Part shown: positions 26,866-34,887 of the stretch, piece by piece
Layout: the number at the start of each line of letters is the position of its first letter
How positions within the stretch are numbered: the first letter of the stretch is position 1
Assembly (NCBI GenBank): GCA_003142185.1
Contig: PLOR01000018.1
Location: 64,886 to 100,019 of the forward strand
Source: Bryobacterales bacterium
Lineage (GTDB): Bacteria > Acidobacteriota > Terriglobia > Bryobacterales > Bryobacteraceae
DNA length: 35,134 nt
Direction of reading: 5' to 3'
Program-made: the position numbers and the translations under genes
The notes under the pieces: model-generated
Told to the model about the DNA's origin: nothing
Database searches by the model: none
What the model saw: only the letters and a program-made list of their open reading frames with translations

Positions 26866-26887
26866 TTGCCGATATTGGTAGTTATGA
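26866..26887 (+). repeat. dif-like site 10
   Basis: Left arm TTGCCGATA with T as next base, centre TGGTAG, right arm TTATGA followed by GGG, as at site 1. It begins immediately after the DinB stop codon. The centre differs from that of site 5 by one base. Confidence 0.7.
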
Positions 26888-27030
26888 GGGTCTTTGGGTC
26901 GAACGGTTTGGGCAGGAACGGTAAATCTACGTGGACGCCTCGCTCGGCGCACTGCGCGGCCCGGCGTTCGATGTCGACCTTCACCTATACGAGGCATTTG
27001 CACACATGTAACGGGAAGGCAACGAGGGAC

Positions 27031-28749
27031 ATGCAAGGAAATACTCCTCCTGATTTCACGCTGAAGACGGACACGGACCGCGACCTTTTTGACGAGCAAG
27101 TCGTGGCTGCCTACCACGAGAGATCGAAGCACCACTACCATCGCTACGCAGCATCGCTTGGCTACATGGATTGGGCTAAGCAGCCGGATCCGTTCCGCCG
27201 TTACGACGGAGCGCCGTTGGTTCGCCTTCCTTTCCCCAACGCGGGGCGAGCGCTTCCGTACTGGCAACTCTGCGTCGCGGACAACACGGTGCCGGTTCCG
27301 CTTTCGGTCGACTCTATTTCGCTCTTTTTCCGCTACGCACTCTCGCTGACTGCATGGAAACGGTTTCAGGAAACCACATGGTCTTTGCGTGCCAATCCGT
27401 CGAGCGGGAACCTCCACCCGACGGAGGGATACGCGCTCTTGCCGTCGTTGGACGGCATCCACAACCGTCCTGGCGTCTACCACTATGCATCGAAGGTGCA
27501 CGGTCTCGAGCTTCGAGCGGATCTCGATCCCTCGGTCTGGGCAGCCCTGACGGCAGTGTTTCCGGAGGGATCATTCCTCGTGGGGCTTTCGTCCATTCTT
27601 TGGCGGGAGGCCTGGAAGTATGGCGAGCGTGCGTTCCGGTACTGCCAACACGATGTCGGGCATGCGCTGGGGACGATGCGGTTCGCGGCGGCTGCCCTCG
27701 GGTGGAAACTCCGTCTCCTCGATCATGTGGGCGCCGCCGCTGCGTCACAACTTCTCGGACTCGACCGCGAGGCCGACTATGCTGGCGCGGAGCGAGAGCA
27801 TCCCGAACTCGTAGCGCTTGTGGTCCGGGAGAAATGGGCCAGCGACCGGGGCCTCTGCCTGTGCAAAGAGTTGGTAACCCAGGTGGCCACTTCTCGGTGG
27901 TACGGCACGGCTAACGTGCTGAGTCCCGAGCACGGCGTCGATTGGCCAGTGATCGACCAGGTGGCTGCTGCCACCACGAATCCGAGGGTTGCGGCCGACG
28001 AAGAGTTCTCCAGGTTCCCTTCGGAGGAAGAGCTCTTCGGGGCTCCAGTTCGGTCCGGAGCGTTCACGGCGGAGAAAGTCATCCTGGGGCGCAGAAGCGC
28101 GGTGAGCATGGACGGGTCCACAGCGATACCTGCGGCGACCTTCTTCCGGATGTTGGCTCGTCTCGTACCCACCCGAGACGGCCGATCTATGCCGTGGGAC
28201 GCCCTACCCTGGCGCCCACGCATCCACCTGGGCCTTTTCGTGCACCGCGTGAACGACCTACCTCCTGGTCTCTACGTGCTCGCTCGGGACCCGGAGAAGG
28301 TCGAGACACTCCGGCAAGCCTTCCGGTCTGAGTTCCTGTGGCTACGCCCTCCGTCGTGTCCGCATGGCCTTCCGCTATACCTGCTCAAGGAAGGGGACTA
28401 TCGTACTCTGGCCGCGAGCGTCTCCTGCGGTCAAGACATCGCGGGGGACGGGGCCTTGAGCCTTGGGATGATCGCCGAATACATGAACAGCTTGGTTACC
28501 TATGGCGCCAGCTTTTACAGAAATCTCTTCTGGGAGGCCGGCCTTGTGGGCCAGGTGCTGTACCTCGAGGCGGAAGAGGCGGGCATTCGTTCGACTGGGA
28601 TCGGCTGCTACTTCGATGATCCGGTTCACGAGGTGTTTGGCATCTCTTCGCGCGATTGGCAGAGCTTCTACCATTTTACTGTGGGTGGCCCCGTCGAGGA
28701 CAGACGCCTTACCACGTTGCCGGCGTACAATTTGGAGGAAGCACGATGA
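27031..28749 (+). CDS. SagB/ThcOx-type nitroreductase-family oxidoreductase (two-domain)
   Basis: The 572-residue protein begins MQGNTPPDFTLKTDTDRDLF, then YHERSKHHYHRYAASLGYMD and WAKQPDPFRRYDGAPLVRLP, the opening of SagB/ThcOx-like proteins. The FMN-pocket motif LRANPSSGNLHPTEGYALL follows. The second half, from ILGRRSAVSMDGSTAI to the end, is another nitroreductase-like domain with SLGMIAEYMNSLVTYGASFY. SagB enzymes oxidise azolines in some peptide natural products, but many such two-domain forms have no known substrate, and no cyclodehydratase is nearby. A GAGGG sequence lies just before the ATG. The gene is coupled to a short downstream frame by an ATGA overlap. Confidence 0.88.
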   Translation: MQGNTPPDFTLKTDTDRDLFDEQVVAAYHERSKHHYHRYAASLGYMDWAKQPDPFRRYDGAPLVRLPFPNAGRALPYWQLCVADNTVPVPLSVDSISLFFRYALSLTAWKRFQETTWSLRANPSSGNLHPTEGYALLPSLDGIHNRPGVYHYASKVHGLELRADLDPSVWAALTAVFPEGSFLVGLSSILWREAWKYGERAFRYCQHDVGHALGTMRFAAAALGWKLRLLDHVGAAAASQLLGLDREADYAGAEREHPELVALVVREKWASDRGLCLCKELVTQVATSRWYGTANVLSPEHGVDWPVIDQVAAATTNPRVAADEEFSRFPSEEELFGAPVRSGAFTAEKVILGRRSAVSMDGSTAIPAATFFRMLARLVPTRDGRSMPWDALPWRPRIHLGLFVHRVNDLPPGLYVLARDPEKVETLRQAFRSEFLWLRPPSCPHGLPLYLLKEGDYRTLAASVSCGQDIAGDGALSLGMIAEYMNSLVTYGASFYRNLFWEAGLVGQVLYLEAEEAGIRSTGIGCYFDDPVHEVFGISSRDWQSFYHFTVGGPVEDRRLTTLPAYNLEEAR

Positions 28750-28946
28750 GCACCCCGACATTCGCATTCGCAGCTCGAACCGATCCGCGAGTCACGGTCG
28801 AGCGACGACCGACTGTGGGAAAACCCGCCCGACCGGCTCACACGGGGCTACCAATATTAATACGCGCCAACCAATGTGTTAATGGTGTCGACGTGTGCCA
28901 TGCTGGATGTTCTATGCGAGACTCGGAGATCTCGAAACCGAGCTGA
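28746..28946 (+). CDS. Short protein coupled to the SagB-like gene, possibly truncated
   Basis: The 66-residue frame starts inside the stop of the SagB-like gene (ATGA). It opens with MSTPTFAFAARTDPRVTVER, which looks like the true start of a conserved protein. From about residue 33 it runs across a degenerate dif-like site (28846-28869), and the rest, with CVNGVDVCHAGCSM, may be foreign. I do not recognise it. It could be a truncated partner protein; a small peptide substrate is possible but not supported by a leader motif. Confidence 0.4.
   Translation: MSTPTFAFAARTDPRVTVERRPTVGKPARPAHTGLPILIRANQCVNGVDVCHAGCSMRDSEISKPS
28846..28869 (+). repeat. Degenerate dif-like site 11 (left arm only)
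   Basis: GGCTACCAATAT matches the left arm and flank of site 12 at 11 of 12 positions. The right side reads TTAATACGCG and does not keep the seven-base spacing. It may be a site with an internal deletion; assigned tentatively. Confidence 0.3.
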
Positions 28947-29354
28947 TGGAAATCAGCGCCATCGCTGACGACTCCGTCAAGTTCGAGCGCATCGTTGTTT
29001 GGTGCGCAACGCATCCCGACGAGTCCCCTTCGCCCTGCATCAGTTCCTGGGCCAGGGCGACAAGCGCCCGTCGGAACCCTCTGAAACTTAACCGCCACAG
29101 GTTCTGTCGCCGCACAGCACGTCCATTCACGATGGCCCTCTTCGACTTCTGCTCGGGCCGACGCTTCGACGGCGGGAGCCTTCGTTGTGCGGCGCCGAAG
29201 AATCGCAAAGCAAACAACCGGCCACTGCGCTTGGGCTGGCAGCGAAGGCTACCGATATCAGGTCATAACGGGCGGACTCGGACCAACTGCGGCCGTTTCG
29301 CGTTTTCCAGAACGCCGTCTGGGGCCGGCCAAGTCGATTCGCTGGTGGAAAGTG
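28947..29354 (+). other. Gene-free stretch with dif-like site 12
   Basis: No gene was recognised on either strand. Short frames are of atypical composition. The stretch contains site 12 at 29249-29270 and ends at the 3' end of the minus-strand S41 peptidase. Confidence 0.55.
29249..29270 (+). repeat. dif-like site 12
   Basis: Left arm CTACCGATA with T as next base, centre CAGGTC, right arm ATAACG followed by GGCGG. GGCTGGC precedes it by a few bases, as at site 13. Confidence 0.75.
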
Positions 29355-31079
29355 TCAAGGGCGGAGTAAAGCTAGACCCCCCGGGGCGGCGGGGTGGGGC
29401 TTGGACAGGAAGTCTATAGCAAGCAGGATGGTGGCGTTGGGATCGAACTTGAACGCCCGGTCGTCGGCGTAGCTAAGTTCGCGGTCCGGCCGGAGCAGGG
29501 TGCCGTTCTGGGGGTCCTGAGGCAGGCCCACGCTCCACTTGAAAGAGATGGTGCCGGTGAGGCGGGAATGCGCCAGCCGGAAACCGACGACGTCGATAAA
29601 GCAATTGGCCGCCTGGGAGCTGGGCACACCAACCACAGCCGCACCGTGGGCCCGGAGTTGCAGCACCGCATCGAAGGCTGCGCTGTAGGTGCGCGCCGAG
29701 GTCAGCACCACGACCCGCGGGGTCCAGGCGGCGTTCCAGCCCCCCTGGTCCAGAATCTTGGCAAAGGTGGGCAAGCCCCGCATCTGGTCTAGGAACTCCT
29801 GGCTCAGCCGCTGCCTTTCGGCCGGCGATGGGGGAACGGCGCGCAAGTGCCGCCACTGGTCAAGACCCGTGAAGTCCAGGTCGCCCATCTGAAAATCGGC
29901 CGTGGTCCTCGTTCGCACCTTCTCGATCGTATCCGCGCTGTGGGACTGGAAATAGAGAGGCGAAAAGCGGGAGACCTGGTAGCCATGATCCACCGCCATG
30001 GTGCTGTCCAGAGGGTAGAGGAAGTATTCCAGGATGTCCGCGAAGACGGATTGGCCCCCCGGATTCTCTCTCAGGTCCACGATCAGGACGGGCGTGCGCC
30101 GCGCCTTCATCTCCGTGGTCAGGATCATAAGCCGTTCGCTCACCGAGGGGACCTGGGCCAGCTTCTGGGCCTCCCTGCCCGACGGCTTTTTGCCGGTCAC
30201 ATCTTCCACCACCCGATCCAGCCAATCGCCCCTGTCCATCCCGGTCAGATGCCACATTTCGAAGGCTTCCCGATAGCGCATCGACGAGTCCAGGCGGAAA
30301 TAGCCCACCTGGCCGGCCTCGTCCAAAAAGCCCGCCGCCATCCCGGAGCCGTCTACGGGGGGCAGATGGAGACGGCTGGGCGGGGTCAGGCGTCCCGTGC
30401 GCGCCCCGGAGCGGAGGGGAGCTTGAAAAATCGCTGCATCGCCGCCGGGCAAAAGCACCTGGAAGGTTACAGGTCCCGTCAGGGCCGGGCGGTCCAGAAG
30501 CTCCGCCAGACGGTCGGTGGAAGCGGCCGCTTCCACCAGGTGATCGAGGTTCGTGTAGACGTTCTCGTACCCCACCCGTGCGCCCATGCGCTCGGTCAGA
30601 GTGGCCACGGGCACGCCCTCGATGGCCTGGACGGTAGCTCCGATCAGGCTCAGCTGGGCGGGATCGTAGACGCCTGTCACTACCAGGCGTTCCTCCACCG
30701 GCGTCAGGTCGACCAGGACCTGCGCGTCCGTCTTGGTGGCTTCCTCGTCCAACGTCGTATGCCCGTCTCCCACCTGGGCCAGCAGGGGCCGTAGCAGCCG
30801 ATCGAAGGCGCGCCGGTCGATCCCCCCGGCAGGGATGGCGGCCTGAGCTTCAGCGAAGCGCTTGCGAAACTCGACCATGCCTCCAGAGCGCAAGAAGGGA
30901 TCGGGATGAGTGGCCTCCAGGTCCGTCCAGAGTTGGCGAAGGTCCTCCCGGGCCTCCTGGGCCCCCAGCCAGTCCGGCCCTTGCGCTACCGGTGCCGCAG
31001 GCCGGGCCAGAGACGGCAGAGACAAGATGGCGGACGCTGCAAGCAACAGCAATCTAAACGGACGGCGAGGCTGGAACAC
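29355..31079 (-). CDS. Secreted S41 family (C-terminal processing-like) peptidase
   Basis: The 574-residue protein has a signal peptide (about 1-28, ending ARPA). Motifs of S41 tail-specific proteases follow: LLAQVGDGHTTL near 118, VLIVDLRENPGGQS near 345, and VVLTSARTYSAAFDAV with the likely catalytic Ser near 463. A PDZ domain is not obvious. It would act outside the cytoplasmic membrane on unknown substrates. It is the only gene between dif-like sites 12 and 13 and runs against the orientation of both. The start at 31079 gives a standard signal peptide. Confidence 0.88.
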   Translation of the reverse strand: MFQPRRPFRLLLLAASAILSLPSLARPAAPVAQGPDWLGAQEAREDLRQLWTDLEATHPDPFLRSGGMVEFRKRFAEAQAAIPAGGIDRRAFDRLLRPLLAQVGDGHTTLDEEATKTDAQVLVDLTPVEERLVVTGVYDPAQLSLIGATVQAIEGVPVATLTERMGARVGYENVYTNLDHLVEAAASTDRLAELLDRPALTGPVTFQVLLPGGDAAIFQAPLRSGARTGRLTPPSRLHLPPVDGSGMAAGFLDEAGQVGYFRLDSSMRYREAFEMWHLTGMDRGDWLDRVVEDVTGKKPSGREAQKLAQVPSVSERLMILTTEMKARRTPVLIVDLRENPGGQSVFADILEYFLYPLDSTMAVDHGYQVSRFSPLYFQSHSADTIEKVRTRTTADFQMGDLDFTGLDQWRHLRAVPPSPAERQRLSQEFLDQMRGLPTFAKILDQGGWNAAWTPRVVVLTSARTYSAAFDAVLQLRAHGAAVVGVPSSQAANCFIDVVGFRLAHSRLTGTISFKWSVGLPQDPQNGTLLRPDRELSYADDRAFKFDPNATILLAIDFLSKPHPAAPGGLALLRP

Positions 31080-31772
31080 GGAGTCCTCCCTAGTTTTCTT
31101 AGGCTGGATCTAGACCCAGAGATATAGTCTATTACGCATCGTAAATCGGCAAGTTCACTGTGCCGGAAAACTGTCTGTTTGGGCTTTCAGCCCCCAAATG
31201 ATCGAGTAAATCCACGCAGAGTTGCGGCCGGAGGGCCAACTACCGGGCGATCCCGATGCGATCACCGAGCCGGATCTCGTGGTGCTCGTCTCCACCAAAG
31301 GCTCTGAGCACCCCGAGCTTCCCAGTCCGAGGCCGCGGCTTTGCTGCGAACTTCCGCAAACTTACCGCCCTCGCGTAGGCCCGTTGCCAATCAATCACTC
31401 TCCGGGATTCACCGAGGCGGCTTACGTCCGAGGCAGGGCCGGCGCCACAAAGGCCATCTACAGAGATGATCTTGACGACAGTTGCGAGCGGGCCGCCCCA
31501 CTTACGCAGGCTTACCAAAAGGACACTGAACATCGACGCCGGGTGGCCGTCGTGGCCGACGGAAGAAATCGAAGAAGAGAAGTCCGCGCCGCAGTGATGC
31601 TGGCCGGCAAGGAGCTCCGCAAGCTGAACTTCGGGCTGGCCGACAGCCCCCGCTTGCCATGTTTCGGCGCGTCCTGCGGGAGGCCCGTGCCGTCGCGCGA
31701 AAAGAGGGAATCACCACGCGGGTCCGGCTGGAATTGAAGAAGCCCGAATAGGGCCGCAGGCTGGCGGGACGG
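31080..31772 (+). other. Stretch without a convincing gene upstream of the S41 peptidase
   Basis: The first 100 bases probably hold the promoter of the minus-strand peptidase gene. A hairpin of GGGCT and AGCCC around three bases lies near 31179-31193. Between 31550 and 31740 one plus-strand frame reads FRRVLREARAVARKEGITTR and ends at a stop. It looks like a scrap of a small protein that I cannot name. Nothing else is supported. Confidence 0.5.
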
Positions 31773-31794
31773 CTACCGATAAGGCGCGATAACG
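31773..31794 (+). repeat. dif-like site 13, last copy in the window
   Basis: Left arm CTACCGATA with A as next base, centre GGCGCG, right arm ATAACG followed by CCCACC. No copy is seen in the remaining 3.3 kb. A frameshifted minus-strand remnant reads up to this site. Confidence 0.75.
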
Positions 31795-32589
31795 CCCACC
31801 AGAATGGAGCGCCCGCGCCATGGAGATCCCGAGTTGCAAGACTCAGCAGCGTGTTGAGCGACACCGCCCTGGCTTCCGACTGCTTCGCCGGCAGGGAAGC
31901 GATTAGCCTTTCGGCGTACTGCTTGAGTTTCTGCTCCCGAACGTCCGCCCGCCGTTTCGATTCGTCCTGCCACGCCTTCTGCCCCGACGCGTCTTTGGGG
32001 TACGGCGGCATCGTCCCACCGGAGCTCACCAGTTCCGCTAGATCCGCGAGCGTGTCCAAATAGCGTTCCCACACCGGTTGATCGGCAGCGACCAAGCGCT
32101 GCTCCATTAGCGGCAGCAGCTGTTTGCGGTATGGCGATCCGAGCACCCCCATGTGGGCCGAAAACGAAGTCCACGTCCTGCGCTGCCGGCAGCCGCCGGA
32201 CGAGTTCCTGCGCCGCTTCCGGACTGTCGAGGAAACGCAACATGCGGATGGCACGCAGCCGTTCCTTCGCCGACTGGTCGTTGGGCGCCGCCGGCATATC
32301 CAGGATCTTCTTCGCCGCGGCAATCTGTTCTGTCAACCATAATGCCGGTGCAGGACGTATCTTCAGTGTCAAGACATTGGACACAATCTCGACCGCCTTG
32401 CCGCCTGCGTGCAAATGCAAATCGTAGTCCGACCGCCCCGAGACCGCCAAGGCCATCGACCTGATGGTCGACGCGCCCACCACCGTCACCGAGCAGCAAT
32501 TGAAGGAACTGCACATCCGCGTGGCCCTGAAGAGCTGACGGCAGGTTTGCCATTTCAGCGGCCGAGAGTGGGCGGAGTTGGCACGACAC
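31795..32589 (-). pseudogene. Remnant of an acidobacterial HEAT-like hypothetical protein, frameshifted
   Basis: On the minus strand three frames together give a plausible protein piece. MSCQLRPLSAAEMANLPSAL starts it. After a shift near 32460 it continues RSDYDLHLHAGGKAVEIVSN, TLKIRPAPALWLTEQIAAAK and AIRMLRFLDSPEAAQELVRR. After another shift near 32150 it reads GVLGSPYRKQLLPLMEQRLV and SLNTLLSLATRDLHG. The order of a beta domain, a WLTEQ helix and HEAT-like repeats resembles unnamed secreted acidobacterial proteins. It is broken at both shifts and seems to end at dif-like site 13. Function unknown. Confidence 0.6.
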
Positions 32590-32909
32590 GATCTCATCGC
32601 GGCGGCTAAAGGGCGATGGAGTGCCGGCTGGTGTATTCGACCGTGCCCTACCAGGGGAACTTCGAGGAGCAGGCGCTTGTGTACGTGAAGCGGTTGCTGT
32701 GTCATCAGAAGGCGGCGCGGTGGAAGAAGGAGAAGTCGAGGCGGGTGAGGCCGTCCACGGTTTGCCTCAAGAAGGAGGGGGGCCAGATTAAACGGCCGAA
32801 GTGGGCCAGAACAACTTGCCAAACGCACTAAGTTGTTGATATTGTTATATGTGCTCGCAATGGTTAATAGATCGAGTGGAAAGTAAAGCTCGGCTAAGGA
32901 ACCTGTGCA
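32590..32909 (+). other. Gene-free stretch before the cis-prenyltransferase gene
   Basis: A short frame at 32616-32831 is rich in Lys and Arg and has no recognisable family. The last 80 bases are clearly AT-richer than the surroundings (GTTGTTGATATTGTTATATG) and may hold the promoter of the next gene; AAGGA lies about nine bases before its ATG. Confidence 0.5.
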
Positions 32910-33524
32910 ATGGCGAAAAATAATATCCCGCGTCACATCGGTTTCATTCCCGATGGGAATCGACGCTGGGCTGTGGATCATGGCCTGCCAAAAGAAGCCG
33001 GATATGCTCATGGTATCAACCCGGGGTTGCTGCTGTTCGAGAAATGTAAAGAATGCGGGATCAAGGAAACTTCCATCTATTGCTTTACTCAGGACAACAC
33101 TAAGCGGCCTTCCATTCAGAAACAGGCATTCAGCGAGGCCAGCGTTGCATTAGCTTTTGAGATTGCACGCCGTGGAGCGGCTCTGCTTGTCGTCGGCGAT
33201 GAAACCTCGACGCAATTCCCCAAGGCGTTAAACGAATTCCGGCATCGCCAGGGTGTCGGAATGAAGGTGAATCTACTGGTCAACTATGGCTGGGAATGGG
33301 ATCTGGCCGGTCTTAAAAACGGCGGCCTGCGTTCAGGTGAGGTTTCGCGTCTGGATTTGATCGTACGCTGGGGAGGAAGACGCCGATTAAGCGGTTTTCT
33401 TCCGGTACAATCGATTTATGCGGATTTCTATGTCCGGGATGAATATTGGCCAGATTTCGATCTACCGCATTTTGAGCACGCACTCGCCTGGTTTAAAAAC
33501 CAGGACGCGACACTCGGCGGGTAA
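32910..33524 (+). CDS. Cis-prenyltransferase (UppS family), short variant
   Basis: The 204-residue protein has the signature HIGFIPDGNRRWA with catalytic Asp15, TSIYCFTQDNTKRPSIQKQ in place of the usual FSTENWKRP, and VNLLVNYGWEWD. Near the end it has LDLIVRWGGRRRLSGFLPVQ then YADFYVRDEYWPDF. Undecaprenyl diphosphate synthases have RTSGExRLSNFL there, so the diphosphate-binding loop is altered and the protein is 30-40 residues shorter. It belongs to the family, but chain length and substrate are open. AT content is higher than in its neighbours, which suggests transfer. A mobile-element scrap begins directly after its stop. Confidence 0.82.
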   Translation: MAKNNIPRHIGFIPDGNRRWAVDHGLPKEAGYAHGINPGLLLFEKCKECGIKETSIYCFTQDNTKRPSIQKQAFSEASVALAFEIARRGAALLVVGDETSTQFPKALNEFRHRQGVGMKVNLLVNYGWEWDLAGLKNGGLRSGEVSRLDLIVRWGGRRRLSGFLPVQSIYADFYVRDEYWPDFDLPHFEHALAWFKNQDATLGG

Positions 33525-33526
33525 TA

Positions 33527-33853
33527 GAGTCGTATTACTATTGTCCGCATTGCCATCAAGGTCAGGTCCCGGTCCAAGCGATCGTCGAAGAGAAGACGCG
33601 CATCATTGATTTGGATCTCAGCGCCTATTTCGATAACGTACAGCACTCTCTGCTGTTAGAGAAAGTGGCGAGAAGGGGCCGCGATGATGCGGCCATGCAT
33701 TTACTCAAGATGATTCTGAAGGCGACCGGGACGAAAGGCGTTCCCCAAGGCGGGGTGATTTCGCCGTTGCTCAGTAACCTCTATCTGAATGAGGTAGAGA
33801 GGCCCCGCTTGCGATCGACGGACGCGGTCAAGGACAAAAGGATAGTTTCCTAG
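33527..33853 (+). mobile_element. Fused remnants: IS transposase-like zinc motif and group II intron RT core
   Basis: One open frame without a start reads SYYYCPHCHQGQVP, a two-CxxC-type segment like the N-terminal part of ISKra4-type transposases. It then runs straight into AIVEEKTRIIDLDLSAYFDN, LLLEKVARR, LLKMILKATGTKGVPQGGVI and SPLLSNLYLNEVE. The second part is the finger/palm part of a group II intron reverse transcriptase, including the PQGG motif. The YADD catalytic motif and everything after it are missing, and the frame ends at 33853. It is a dead mosaic. The transposase assignment is less certain than the RT. Confidence 0.75.
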
Positions 33854-33857
33854 CGAC

Positions 33858-34814
33858 ATGCGGACTCTCAAGAACATCCTACTCTCGGCGGCCATTCTGA
33901 TTGTGATCGTTGCCGTTTTGGCTGGCTACCTAGTGCGCGGCGGATTTCGCCGATTCGACATCACCCCGTATCCGGTTCCTCGCCCTGCTTTCACAAACTG
34001 GAATGATGTGCTGGCGGAACCGCGTGACATTTCCCTAACGACCTTTCAGACCGGCGTTGTCCACATGGACGCGTGCCTGAACCTCGACCCTGCAAGCCCC
34101 AGGCAAGCCGACTGCGACCATGTTCCGCGCGATCTCGCCGTATTGGTGCATTGGATACACCATCCCCGCTTCGGAGACTTCCTGATCGACACGGGCTTCG
34201 ACGACTCCTTCGCGAAGCATCCGCCCTACGGCAATTACACCGAGGCGATGAAGTTGTTCAATTGGGCCAACGGCGTTACCAACCGGCAGGAGCCGGGCAT
34301 GGACCTGGCGGCACAGCTCGCGCGCCTGAACGTTCACCCGAAGGCGGTGTTCTTCACGCATCTCCACCCCGATCATACCGGGGGCGTTCCCGCTCTCGGG
34401 CCCCAGACCGAGTTTGTTTTCGGCAAGGCCGAAGCCAGCTTTTTGGCGCGCGCCGCCGTCGCGAACCACTTCCAAGCCAATGCGAAGTTTTTCAGCATCG
34501 ATTTTCGGGCCACGCCTTCGATGCCTCCCCTCGGGCCGTGTGTAGATCTGCTTGGTGATGGATCCTTTTGGGCCATCTCCGCGCCCGGCCATACCGACGA
34601 CGACATGGCGTTTCTGATCAACGGCGCCACGCCAGTTCTACTGACCGGCGATGCAAGCCACTTCGCCTGGGCTTTCAAGACCGGCGTCGGCCCACGTGGC
34701 TGGAATGACGCCGGAACCGCTCGCGGCCGCGTAAGCCTGGAACGACTGCGCGCCTTCGCGAGAGCCTATCCGAGCGTAAGACTCATCTACGGACACGAAA
34801 TGGAACATTTCTAA
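33858..34814 (+). CDS. Membrane-anchored metallo-beta-lactamase-fold hydrolase
   Basis: The 318-residue protein has an N-terminal membrane helix at 7-26 with the rest outside. The metal motif is FFTHLHPDHTGG with His168, His170, Asp172 and His173. Further ligands would be His in SAPGHTDDD near 236, Asp in LLTGDASH near 253, and the His of YGHEMEHF at the end. The arrangement fits the lactonase/AiiA-like branch of the superfamily, but substrate cannot be told. The start is five bases after the RT remnant stop; no strong ribosome-binding site is visible. It is followed on the same strand by an epimerase-like gene 73 bases on. Confidence 0.88.
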   Translation: MRTLKNILLSAAILIVIVAVLAGYLVRGGFRRFDITPYPVPRPAFTNWNDVLAEPRDISLTTFQTGVVHMDACLNLDPASPRQADCDHVPRDLAVLVHWIHHPRFGDFLIDTGFDDSFAKHPPYGNYTEAMKLFNWANGVTNRQEPGMDLAAQLARLNVHPKAVFFTHLHPDHTGGVPALGPQTEFVFGKAEASFLARAAVANHFQANAKFFSIDFRATPSMPPLGPCVDLLGDGSFWAISAPGHTDDDMAFLINGATPVLLTGDASHFAWAFKTGVGPRGWNDAGTARGRVSLERLRAFARAYPSVRLIYGHEMEHF

Positions 34815-34887
34815 CTTGCACGGAGGCTTCCTGGTGACCCTGAGAAGGTTCGGAGCAGCGGCGAAGTCTGGAGGTCAAGTGACGACA

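Noticed and set aside
26842-26984. Minus-strand short frame with LPFLPKPFDPKTL, like the end of a response-regulator receiver
   Set aside because: Only about 20 residues are suggestive and it overlaps the DinB end and site 10; not enough to call.
31240-31533. Minus-strand frame ending EHHEIRLGDRIGIAR, slightly like ribosomal protein S17
   Set aside because: Only a short chance similarity; the conserved S17 core is missing.
14124-31794. Classical integron attC sites
   Set aside because: The sites are only about 22 bases with short arms; the RYYYAAC/GTTRRRY pair and the long folded palindrome of attC are not present. A few chance matches to GTTRRRY occur.
14124-31794. ECF sigma-type promoter motif as explanation of the repeats
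   Set aside because: The half-sites are too close for -35/-10 spacing and many copies lie directly behind stop codons rather than before genes.
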